This document shows, in pieces, positions 7,934-15,585 of a DNA stretch of 41,735 nt. Below the pieces are notes generated by a model. That model saw only the letters and a program-made list of their open reading frames with translations. It ran no database searches and was not told the DNA's origin. Each line of letters starts with the position of its first letter. The stretch's first letter is position 1. The translations under genes were made by a program, and so were the position numbers. Origin of the DNA: UBA1715 sp964346725 (GTDB taxonomy: Bacteria > Bacteroidota > Bacteroidia > Bacteroidales > UBA1715); NCBI GenBank assembly GCA_964346725.1, contig CAYFVM010000018.1, positions 1 to 41,735 on the forward strand. Direction: 5' to 3'.

Positions 7934-9955
7934 CTTTTGTATCGAAAAAACGACAAGTTGAGCGAAGCACCGCGTTGGGTTCGTCGTTTACTGTTTTTCT
8001 TGCGTGCCTTTGTGGTGTCAATGCTCCTCTTTTTATTGTTGGGACCATTTGTGGAAATGCGTCGCTCGGTGCTAGAAAAGCCCACGGTGGTGTTGCTCCA
8101 CGACAATTCTGCATCGCTTGTGTTACAAAAAGATTCCACAAAAATCCGTACTGAATACCTTGCCGCATATCAAAAATTTGTTGCCGATCTGTACAAAACG
8201 TATGCAGTAGATGAATATACGTTTGGCAGTGGTTTGGTCTACGATTCGGCGTTGAATTTCTCCGAAAAAGAAACCAATATCTCGCAAGCCTTGGAAGACC
8301 TTGCCGTTCGCTACTACAATCAGAATCTTGGTGCGGTGGTGCTTGCTTCCGACGGTATTTACAACGCAGGTGAAAATCCGAAATATGCCACGCAAAATTT
8401 GCCCGCAACAACTCCCATTTACACCGTTGCGCTCGGCGATACCGTGCAGGAGTGCGACAATGTGATAGCGAAAGTGCTGCACAACAAAATTGCGTTTCGC
8501 AACAATCCGTTTACGGTGAAAATTTCCGTAGAAAGTCATGCGCTCAAGGGAAAACGCTCCACCTTGACCATCAAGGAAAACGATGCGGTGGTTTTTGAAA
8601 CGTCGTTTACGGCATCGTCGGCACACGTGTTCAAAACGCTCGATTGTAAGCTGAAGAGCAACGAAATCGGGAAAAAGATGTACACCGTTTCGCTTACGTA
8701 TTTTGACGAAGAAATTAGCGAGAAAAACAACACCTATACCTTTGCCGTTGATGTGCTTGAAAGTCGGCAAAAAATATTGTTGGCATACGAGGCAGTGCAT
8801 CCCGATGTGGCTGCTTTGCGTCGTGCTATTGAGAGCAACAAAAACTACGATTGCCAGGTGGTGAGACTTTCCGAGGTCAATTCTCTTGATATCCCTTCTT
8901 ATAATTGTGTGATACTTGTGGGCTTGCCTACGGCGTTTGGAAATGGAAAAGCAATTCTCTCGCAAGTAGTGGAAGCCGGTGTGCCAAGTCTTGTGGTGTA
9001 CAATCAGGCCGCATCGGTTGAGGCGTTGAATGCGCAAAACGTGGGCGTGACCATTGAAAATTTCCGTAACTCCTACGATGAGGTTAAACCTGCCTATCAG
9101 TCCGATTTCTCGTTGTTTCAACTTGACGAAGCAAGCAAAACCATGTTGGAGCAAGCTCCTCCGTTGATTGCACCGTTTGGCTCCTACAGCGTTGGGGCGC
9201 AGAGCAAAGTGCTCTGTTCTCAAATAGTTGGCACCATAGAAGTTTCCCGTCCGCTTGTGGCGTTTTCTCAAATAAAAAACACCAAAACAGGCGTTGTGCT
9301 TGGCGAAGGACTCTGGCGTTGGCGCTTGTTCGACAAAAAAGTGAACGGCTCGTTTGCCGCCTTTGATTCGTTTGTGAACAAAATGATTGCGTATTTGGCA
9401 CTCACCGAAAAACGGGAATTGTTTTCGGTGAACGGAGAAAATATTATCTCAGACAATCAAGACGCACTGTTCACTGCCGAGTTGTACGACAAGAGTTATG
9501 AGCCCATGCCTAATCAGGAAATCTCAATGACGGTGCGCAACGAGAAAGGCAAGGAGTTTCCGTTCTCATTCATTCCAAATGATAATTTCTATGTTTTGAA
9601 TGCCGGGAAATTCCCGCAGGGAAAGTACACGTATAAGGCTTCAGTAAAGATAGATGGTGGCGTGCTCACCAAGTCCGGCTCATTTTTCGTGTTGCCGTTG
9701 CAAACCGAGTACAAGCAAACGCGCGCCAATCACGACTTGCTTGCGTCGCTTTCCGAACAGTCGGGCGGCGTGATGGTCTATCCCAACGAGTTCGACAAAT
9801 TGCGAGAGGCAATACAATCAAATCAAAACATTGTGGCCGTTTCGCACACTATGCGCAATCGCAGTCTTGTTCTCGATTTGCCGTTGATTTTGATTATCAT
9901 AATTGTGACGGCATCTGCCGAATGGTTCTTTAGAAAATATTATGCTACGTATTAA
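7934..9955 (+). CDS. Membrane-anchored VWA-domain protein, 5' end missing in gap
   Basis: The frame is open right up to the N run, so the true start is in the gap; the TTG at 7937 should not be taken as a start. The visible 673 residues begin inside a BatA-like N-terminal region (LYRKNDKLSEAPRW) leading to a membrane helix at about 17-38. A VWA domain follows with the metal-site motif HDNSAS (DxSxS) at about 55-60 and ASDG near 137-140. A central region resembles a class I amidotransferase-like fold (NCVILVGLPTAFGNG). A last membrane helix is at about 648-668. BatA-type proteins occur in Bacteroidetes with MoxR ATPases and DUF58 proteins; those may be upstream in the gap. The gene overlaps the DUF4159 gene by 14 nt, so the two are translationally coupled. 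Confidence 0.85.
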   Translation, partial: LLYRKNDKLSEAPRWVRRLLFFLRAFVVSMLLFLLLGPFVEMRRSVLEKPTVVLLHDNSASLVLQKDSTKIRTEYLAAYQKFVADLYKTYAVDEYTFGSGLVYDSALNFSEKETNISQALEDLAVRYYNQNLGAVVLASDGIYNAGENPKYATQNLPATTPIYTVALGDTVQECDNVIAKVLHNKIAFRNNPFTVKISVESHALKGKRSTLTIKENDAVVFETSFTASSAHVFKTLDCKLKSNEIGKKMYTVSLTYFDEEISEKNNTYTFAVDVLESRQKILLAYEAVHPDVAALRRAIESNKNYDCQVVRLSEVNSLDIPSYNCVILVGLPTAFGNGKAILSQVVEAGVPSLVVYNQAASVEALNAQNVGVTIENFRNSYDEVKPAYQSDFSLFQLDEASKTMLEQAPPLIAPFGSYSVGAQSKVLCSQIVGTIEVSRPLVAFSQIKNTKTGVVLGEGLWRWRLFDKKVNGSFAAFDSFVNKMIAYLALTEKRELFSVNGENIISDNQDALFTAELYDKSYEPMPNQEISMTVRNEKGKEFPFSFIPNDNFYVLNAGKFPQGKYTYKASVKIDGGVLTKSGSFFVLPLQTEYKQTRANHDLLASLSEQSGGVMVYPNEFDKLREAIQSNQNIVAVSHTMRNRSLVLDLPLILIIIIVTASAEWFFRKYYATY

Positions 9956-10622
9956 TTCCATATTGACTGAGAAAAAAGTGCTGCGTCTGCTGTTCATGTT
10001 CGCATTGTTGCTGCCTGTGGGCGCGCTGGCGCAAACGAGTGTAAAAATTGGCGTGGTAAAATACAATGGTGGTGGCGATTGGTACGGAAACCCTACATCG
10101 GTGCCGAATTTGGTGAAATTTTGTAACAAAGAACTGCGAACCACAATAGAAGCCGGAACGGTTGAGGTTGGTAGCCCCGAGATATTCAATTACGTAATGG
10201 TGCATTTGACTGGGCATGGCAACGTGGTGTTTTCAAACCCCGATGTGCAAAATCTCCGAGACTACTTGTTGAGCGGCGGTTTTCTTCATATTGACGACAA
10301 TTACGGTATAGACAAATATATTCGTAGGGAAATGAATAAAGTGTTCCCCGAAGCCGAGTTTGAAGAACTTCCAAATTCTTTTCCGCTCTACACACAGCAT
10401 TTTAAATTTCCGAAAGGATTGCCAAAAATCCACGAACACGATGGCAAACCGGCTCAGGCGTTTGGTATATTCATAGACGGACGTTTGGTGTGCTTGTACA
10501 CCTTCGAGTGCGACTTGGGTGATGGTTGGGAAGATACTGCCGTGCATGGCGATACTGAAGAAATTCATCAAACCGCATTGCAAATGGGGGCAAACATTGT
10601 CCAATATATCTGCACGCACTAA
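9942..10622 (+). CDS. Exported DUF4159 domain protein
   Basis: This 226-residue protein has a signal peptide (basic LTEKKVLR, hydrophobic core, ALAQ cleavage near residue 30) and then a DUF4159 domain. Conserved-looking features are KIGVVKYNGGGDWY, VHLTGHGNVVF and GGFLHIDDNYG; the fold resembles class I glutamine-amidotransferase-like Rossmann domains, but no catalytic triad can be assigned. The ATG at 9942 overlaps the end of the VWA gene by 14 nt and gives a proper signal peptide, which supports this start. DUF4159 genes commonly sit beside BatA/VWA, MoxR and DUF58 genes in Bacteroidetes. Function is unknown; a periplasmic partner of the VWA membrane protein is the best inference. Confidence 0.85.
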   Translation: MLRINSILTEKKVLRLLFMFALLLPVGALAQTSVKIGVVKYNGGGDWYGNPTSVPNLVKFCNKELRTTIEAGTVEVGSPEIFNYVMVHLTGHGNVVFSNPDVQNLRDYLLSGGFLHIDDNYGIDKYIRREMNKVFPEAEFEELPNSFPLYTQHFKFPKGLPKIHEHDGKPAQAFGIFIDGRLVCLYTFECDLGDGWEDTAVHGDTEEIHQTALQMGANIVQYICTH

Positions 10623-10840
10623 AAGCTTTTGGCTATTGGCAGTTGGCCGTTAGCGGAATAAAAAAGAAAGTTTTTTTGTTATCATGAGATTCCTTCATCG
10701 CTTCTCTTCTCTTTCCCCCCCCCCCCACGCAAGTTCGTCATGCCGAACGTAGTGAGGCATCTTCTTATAAAAAGAGTAACTAGTAAAAAGGGGGATACTT
10801 AATTTAAGAAATCAACAGCGAATAGCCAAATGCCAACCGC
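10623..10840. repeat. Repeat-bearing convergent intergenic spacer with C12 tract
   Basis: The spacer between the convergent DUF4159 and uvrB genes is flanked by a perfect 10-bp inverted repeat (TTTGGCTATT at 10628-10637, AATAGCCAAA at 10821-10830). Inside are a run of 12 C (10715-10726) and a 28-nt unit at 10737-10764 with a hairpin ATGCC/GGCAT (10740-10744, 10756-10760). A diverged, inverted-looking relative of that unit begins at 10686 (GAGATTCCTTCATCGCTTC). The unit looks like the dispersed short intergenic repeats seen in many Bacteroidetes genomes. No open frame or clear intrinsic terminator is seen. Confidence 0.6.
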
Positions 10841-12817
10841 TTAAAGCAATTTTTGTAGGTCGAACATTTCGTCGCGGAGGCGAGCGGCGGTGGTGAAATC
10901 CATATCTTTTGCGGCAGCTTCCATTTCTTTCTTCGTCTTGGCAATCATTTCTTTTATGCCGTCTTTACTCATATATTTCACAACCGGATCGGCGGCAATG
11001 TTGGTGCGTATTTCCTTCGTTTCTTTTTTTGCCAACGAACTGTCAATTGCTTTTACAATTTGTGTTGGGGTAATGTTGTTCTCAATATTGTAGCGAATTT
11101 GTTTTTCGCGTCGGCGGTTTGTTTCGTCAATGGTTCGTTGCATGCTATAGGTGATGGTATCGGCATACATTATTACATGTCCGTTGATGTTACGCGCCGC
11201 ACGACCGGCAGTTTGTGTAAGCGAACGTTCGCAACGCAAAAATCCTTCTTTGTCTGCATCGAGAATTGCGACGAGAGAAACTTCAGGTAAATCGAGCCCT
11301 TCGCGGAGGAGGTTTACCCCCACAAGCACATCAAAAGCGCCTGCTCTGAGGTTTTCAAGAATTTCTATACGTTCCAGCGTGTCCACATCACTATGGATGT
11401 ACGCACTTCGAATGCTCAAACGAGTGAGGTAGCGTTGCAATTCTTCCGCCATACGTTTGGTGAGCGTGGTTACGAGCGTACGTTCGTTGATTTTGGAGCG
11501 TTGGTTTATTTCTTCAATTAAATTATCAATCTGATTTTCGGTCGGGCGAATCTCAATTTCAGGGTCAAGCAAGCCGGTCGGGCGTATAAGTTGTTCCACA
11601 ATAACGCCTTCAGAACGTTTGAGTTCAAAATCAGCAGGCGTAGCACTGATGTATATAACTTGATTGCAGAGAGATTCAAATTCCTCAAAATTAAGTGGGC
11701 GGTTATCCAATGCAGCAGGCAGACGGAATCCGTTGTCAACCAAGTTATTTTTGCGTGAACGGTCGCCGCCAAACATTCCGTGAAGTTGCGGAATCGTTAC
11801 GTGGCTTTCGTCTATTACGAGCAAGAAATCTTTGGGCAAGTAGTCAAACAAGCAGTAGGGGCGCACACCTTCGTCGCGACCGTCAAAATAGCGTGAGTAG
11901 TTTTCAATGCCCGAACAGTACCCGATTTCTTTAATCATTTCAAGGTCATATTCCACGCGCTCTTTTAGTCGTTGTGCTTCGAGTTGCTTACCGATGCTTT
12001 CAAAAAAGGCAACTTGTTTAACCATATCATCTTGAATGTCGCGTATGGCTTTTTCAAAATTTCCTTTCCCGGTAATGAATAAGTTTGCCGGATATATGGT
12101 TGTTTCTTGGAGTATTTCAACGGTTTTGCCCGTGTCGGGAGAAATAATGGCAAGGCGATCAATCTCGTTGTCCCACATTTCTATGTGAATGGCATAGTCG
12201 TGAGATGCTTCCCACACATCAATGGTATCGCCTTTAACTCGAAACGTGCCACGTTTGAATTCCAACTCGTTCCGGGTGTAGAGGTTGTCAACCAGTTCGC
12301 GAAGCAACACATCTTGTGCAATTTTTTGCCCTATCTTGAGCGGCATGGCGCGTTCTTTGAAATTCATCGGATTTCCCATACCATAGATACACGATACCGA
12401 CGAAACAATGATGATGTCTTTTCGTCCCGAAAGAAGCGCGTTTGTGGTGCTTAGTCGAAGTTTCTCCAATTCGTCGTTGATAGACAAATCTTTTTCAATG
12501 TAGGTATTGGTTTGCGGAATGTATGCTTCCGGTTGATAATAGTCGTAATACGAAACGAAATATTCTACCGTATTTTCCGGAAAAAACTGTTTGAATTCGT
12601 TGTACAGCTGTGCGGCAAGCGTTTTATTGTGACTTAAAATCAGAGTCGGTTTCTGTGCTTTTTCAATCACATTGGCTATGGTAAATGTTTTTCCCGAACC
12701 TGTAACACCAAGCAACACTTGATGTTTTACATCATTAATCACACCTTCGGCAAGTTGCTCAATTGCTTGAGGTTGGTCGCCGGTAGGCTTGTAATTTGAT
12801 ATAAGAGAAAATTCCAT
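10841..12817 (-). CDS. uvrB: Excinuclease ABC subunit B
   Basis: This 658-residue protein is full-length UvrB, the damage-verifying helicase-like subunit of nucleotide excision repair, which receives DNA from UvrA and recruits UvrC. Walker A GVTGSGKT is at 37-44. The beta-hairpin region with YYDYYQPEAYIP, the Walker B DESH and the helicase motif QTAGRAARN follow. The C-terminal UVR domain (MDFTTAARLRDEM) that binds UvrC is intact. It is the last gene of a six-gene minus-strand operon, with 8 nt between the upstream gene's stop and its ATG. Position behind mutL puts excision and mismatch repair on one transcript. No strong terminator follows its stop; the spacer beyond it carries repeats. Confidence 0.98.
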   Translation of the reverse strand: MEFSLISNYKPTGDQPQAIEQLAEGVINDVKHQVLLGVTGSGKTFTIANVIEKAQKPTLILSHNKTLAAQLYNEFKQFFPENTVEYFVSYYDYYQPEAYIPQTNTYIEKDLSINDELEKLRLSTTNALLSGRKDIIIVSSVSCIYGMGNPMNFKERAMPLKIGQKIAQDVLLRELVDNLYTRNELEFKRGTFRVKGDTIDVWEASHDYAIHIEMWDNEIDRLAIISPDTGKTVEILQETTIYPANLFITGKGNFEKAIRDIQDDMVKQVAFFESIGKQLEAQRLKERVEYDLEMIKEIGYCSGIENYSRYFDGRDEGVRPYCLFDYLPKDFLLVIDESHVTIPQLHGMFGGDRSRKNNLVDNGFRLPAALDNRPLNFEEFESLCNQVIYISATPADFELKRSEGVIVEQLIRPTGLLDPEIEIRPTENQIDNLIEEINQRSKINERTLVTTLTKRMAEELQRYLTRLSIRSAYIHSDVDTLERIEILENLRAGAFDVLVGVNLLREGLDLPEVSLVAILDADKEGFLRCERSLTQTAGRAARNINGHVIMYADTITYSMQRTIDETNRRREKQIRYNIENNITPTQIVKAIDSSLAKKETKEIRTNIAADPVVKYMSKDGIKEMIAKTKKEMEAAAKDMDFTTAARLRDEMFDLQKLL

Positions 12818-12825
12818 ATACCGAA

Positions 12826-13929
12826 CTACTGTTTGTCAGAGATTTGCAGTGTACACATTATAGGGAAGTGGTCGGAGACTTTCATTCCTATGCGTTTAAA
12901 GTTTTTGCTCTCAAACTGTTTGCTTGTGAGAATGTAATCGAGTCGAAGTTGTGGCCACCAATTGAATGTAGCTCCGATTCCAGAGCCTGCTTCCAAAAAT
13001 GCATCGTTGAGTTGCCCCGCATTTACAATCGTATTATATACGTATGAACAAGGAGGTGCGTTAAAATCACCGCAAGAAATCACTGGATAAGGACTGTTTG
13101 CTATAGAGTCGGCGAGTTCGTCTGTTTGAGCTCCACGCTTTTTAATTGCTCGTATTAGCTTTTGAACTAGATTTTCAACTTTTTGGGCTTCAACGTTTTG
13201 CGCTTTTCTCAATTCGTTAATTGTTTGTTTGTTTTCATGTGAAAGTCGATACGATTCCATATGACTATTATACACGCGTATGGTGTCGTCATCTTTTACA
13301 ATATCAGTCCAAATGGTTGAATTACCAGATCTTTCATAGTTTATTTTTCCATAGGAAACGATAGGGTAGCGACTGAAAATAATATTCCCTTGGAAATAAT
13401 GATTTCCTATTGTGTACGTTTGGTTATAGTATATGAACGATAGATTCAGTTGTTGTTTTATGCTATCAAGCATAATGAATTTTTCATGAGTGTCGTTGTG
13501 AAATTCTTGAAAACAAATAATGTCGGGGTCTTCTTTTTTAATGTACTCAAAAATTTGTCGTTTCACATTGTCGTTTTTTTTCCAACCTAAATAATTGAAT
13601 GCCATAACGTTGTATGAGAAAAATTTAATTTCATTTTTCTCTTTTGGCATTGGTGTATTGTCGTTGTTGGCGAAATATTTCCCAATGGTTGGAATACTTA
13701 GCATAAGTGGAATCATAGATGCTAAAAAATAACGCTTATGATCTGCTGCAGCAAGCCAACAAATCGATGCTATTATGTTGAAAACAACTATGACGGGAAA
13801 TATCAATCCCAACATTTCTAAATAAGGGAATGTATTAGGATTGATATATTGGGCGAGTATGGAACCAATCAAAGCAAGCACAGCTATCATGTTGAGTGTG
13901 CAATACAATATTCGAAGAAATCGTCTCAT
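12826..13929 (-). CDS. Membrane-anchored endonuclease/exonuclease/phosphatase (EEP) family protein
   Basis: This 367-residue protein has three predicted N-terminal membrane helices (about 8-28, 37-60 and 67-85) followed by a catalytic EEP (DNase I-like) domain. Active-site motifs are present: FFSYNVMAFN (N107), ICFQEFH (E142), SCGDFNAPP, and KVSDHFPI near the C-terminus with the catalytic Asp-His. The domain should lie on one face of the inner membrane; substrates of the family range from nucleic acids to phospholipids and phosphoinositides, and none can be chosen here. Its ATG overlaps the rhomboid stop by 4 nt (ATGA), so translation is coupled. Such membrane EEP proteins are common in Bacteroidetes beside rhomboids (from memory). 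Repair involvement is suggested only by the operon. Confidence 0.88.
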   Translation of the reverse strand: MRRFLRILYCTLNMIAVLALIGSILAQYINPNTFPYLEMLGLIFPVIVVFNIIASICWLAAADHKRYFLASMIPLMLSIPTIGKYFANNDNTPMPKEKNEIKFFSYNVMAFNYLGWKKNDNVKRQIFEYIKKEDPDIICFQEFHNDTHEKFIMLDSIKQQLNLSFIYYNQTYTIGNHYFQGNIIFSRYPIVSYGKINYERSGNSTIWTDIVKDDDTIRVYNSHMESYRLSHENKQTINELRKAQNVEAQKVENLVQKLIRAIKKRGAQTDELADSIANSPYPVISCGDFNAPPCSYVYNTIVNAGQLNDAFLEAGSGIGATFNWWPQLRLDYILTSKQFESKNFKRIGMKVSDHFPIMCTLQISDKQ

Positions 13930-14834
13930 TTTTTACCTTGTTTAAACAACGTTTCTTTTTCCTTTTTAGAAAGGCTATCGTATCCCGATTTAGAAATTTT
14001 ATCTAAAATTTGGTCTATTTCTTCTTGAGTAGCTTCGTCATCGTCGCTCACTTCTTCGTATGACACGTACGTTTCTTCTTTGTATCGACTGCGGTTCGTT
14101 GTGGTGAATGTCGGCTTTGATTTACGTTCGGTTTGTATACGGCTCATAATGCGCAAAAGCCAAAGTGAGATGTCGGTTCCACTCCCGTTTTTGAAAACTT
14201 TTGCCCACAAAAATCCAAATGCCATTCCGCCGAGTTGATAGATGGTTGTTGTGGCAACGTCTGGCGAAGCGTTTCCTGTAAATACCGAAATCAATGGAAA
14301 ACATTCCAATACAGCAATAATTACAACACAGATTTTGAGTGGTACTTCTCCAAAGAAGAGTAAATAAATTCGATAATTGGGTGCATAGGTAGCGGCAGCC
14401 ACCATGACTGCGAATATTGCTGCGCTTGGACCTAAAATTGCTGCGCCGAAGTGGCTGATTGAAGTCCAGCAAATTGCAAATAAAAGACCAGTAAGACCAC
14501 CCAAAATGTAAATGCCAACCAACCGTTTTTCATCAGTTATGTCAATAAAAATGCGTCCCATCCAAAAGAGAATGAGTAGGTTGAATATCAACGAAAGAAA
14601 TGATGTGTCAAAAAACAAAAATGTGAGTATTGTCCATGGTTTTTTGAGCAATAAAAGAACAGATGAGGGCGCAGAAATGTTGTTCAAAACAGTGTTGTAC
14701 AGAGAATCAAAAAATAGGTCGCCAATAATTTCAACAATCCAGAGTGCAATGAATGCGAGACTATTGATGAGCAACAATTTTGTGAGATTGTCGCCTTGAG
14801 AATAGTTATGTTTTATTTCTTCAATAAGATTCAT
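13926..14834 (-). CDS. Rhomboid-family membrane protein, probably catalytically inactive
   Basis: This 302-residue protein has the six-helix rhomboid core and a charged cytoplasmic C-terminal tail of about 75 residues. The serine-site motif is GPSA (S137) rather than GxSG. The helix-6 histidine is replaced by glutamine (YQLGGMAFGF, Q200; codon CAA). The two loop histidines of the usual HxxxxHxxxN pattern are also gone (DTSFLSLIFN), although the Asn is kept. Without the Ser-His dyad it should not cleave substrates and may act as a pseudoprotease that binds membrane proteins. It lies 9 nt downstream of an intact rhomboid gene, so it is probably a diverged tandem duplicate. The C-terminal tail is rich in Glu, Asp and Lys. 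Confidence 0.85.
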   Translation of the reverse strand: MNLIEEIKHNYSQGDNLTKLLLINSLAFIALWIVEIIGDLFFDSLYNTVLNNISAPSSVLLLLKKPWTILTFLFFDTSFLSLIFNLLILFWMGRIFIDITDEKRLVGIYILGGLTGLLFAICWTSISHFGAAILGPSAAIFAVMVAAATYAPNYRIYLLFFGEVPLKICVVIIAVLECFPLISVFTGNASPDVATTTIYQLGGMAFGFLWAKVFKNGSGTDISLWLLRIMSRIQTERKSKPTFTTTNRSRYKEETYVSYEEVSDDDEATQEEIDQILDKISKSGYDSLSKKEKETLFKQGKK

Positions 14835-14843
14835 AGTGCAATA

Positions 14844-15584
14844 TTATAAAGATGAACCGTGTTTACGCCAATATTTGATAAGAAAATATCCAAAAATCAT
14901 TCCTCCTAAGTGTGCAAAGTGAGCGGTATTGTCGCCTACGGCATTTCTAAGTCCGCTGAAAAGTTCTATCAAGCCATATCCCAAAACAAACCATTTTGCT
15001 TTTATTGGAATGGGAATAAACATGATATACATTTCAACGTTAGGAAATAACATTCCAAATGCCATAAGTAACCCGAAAATAGCTCCCGAAGCTCCGACTG
15101 TTGGTGCATTTACAATTGCATTGACACTTCCTAATGTGTCGTCTATATAGTTGCGCGAAGTTCGAATTAATTCATCGCCATCGGTGAGTACCAAATTCCA
15201 CATATCATCGCTTATTGCGTACGTGTGCAATTGAATATACGCAACCAAAATTTGTATTATACCCGCACCGATTCCGGTTACAAAATAGTATATGAGAAAT
15301 CGTTTTCCGCCCCAAAAGTTTTCAAGCGTATTACCAAACATCCAAAGCGCAAACATGTTGAAAAAAATATGTTCAAAATTGGCATGCAAAAACATGTACG
15401 TAACAAATTGTACCGGTTTGAAACTTGGTGAAGAAATGTAATGCAAACCTAATTCGTTTGCCACATCTAAACCAAAATACGCTTGCGCTAGCCAGCTAAC
15501 AATAAAGCAAATGATGTTGATGATGAGCAAGTTTTTAATAACAGGTGGCAGCATCGAAAATCCGGAAGGTCTGTATTGGTTCAT
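14844..15584 (-). CDS. Rhomboid family intramembrane serine protease
   Basis: This 246-residue protein is a complete bacterial rhomboid that would cleave membrane-spanning substrates within the bilayer. The loop motif MFLHANFEHIFFN holds H67, H72 and N76. The nucleophile is in VGASGAIFG (S166) and the catalytic histidine is in AHLGGMIFGY (H225). Six membrane helices fit the length, with a soluble insertion at about 120-160. It is separated by 1 nt from the mutL stop upstream and by 9 nt from the diverged rhomboid downstream. Its substrate is unknown. Confidence 0.93.
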   Translation of the reverse strand: MNQYRPSGFSMLPPVIKNLLIINIICFIVSWLAQAYFGLDVANELGLHYISSPSFKPVQFVTYMFLHANFEHIFFNMFALWMFGNTLENFWGGKRFLIYYFVTGIGAGIIQILVAYIQLHTYAISDDMWNLVLTDGDELIRTSRNYIDDTLGSVNAIVNAPTVGASGAIFGLLMAFGMLFPNVEMYIMFIPIPIKAKWFVLGYGLIELFSGLRNAVGDNTAHFAHLGGMIFGYFLIKYWRKHGSSL

Positions 15585-15585
15585 C

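Noticed and set aside
8123..9271. Open frame of 382 codons on the minus strand
   Set aside because: Entirely antisense to the VWA-domain gene, whose motifs and membrane helices are convincing. The antisense product is rich in His, Arg and Cys and resembles no protein family.
10715..10726. C12 tract as a phase-variation switch
   Set aside because: It lies between two convergent genes, outside any coding region or promoter, so changes in length would not switch a gene.
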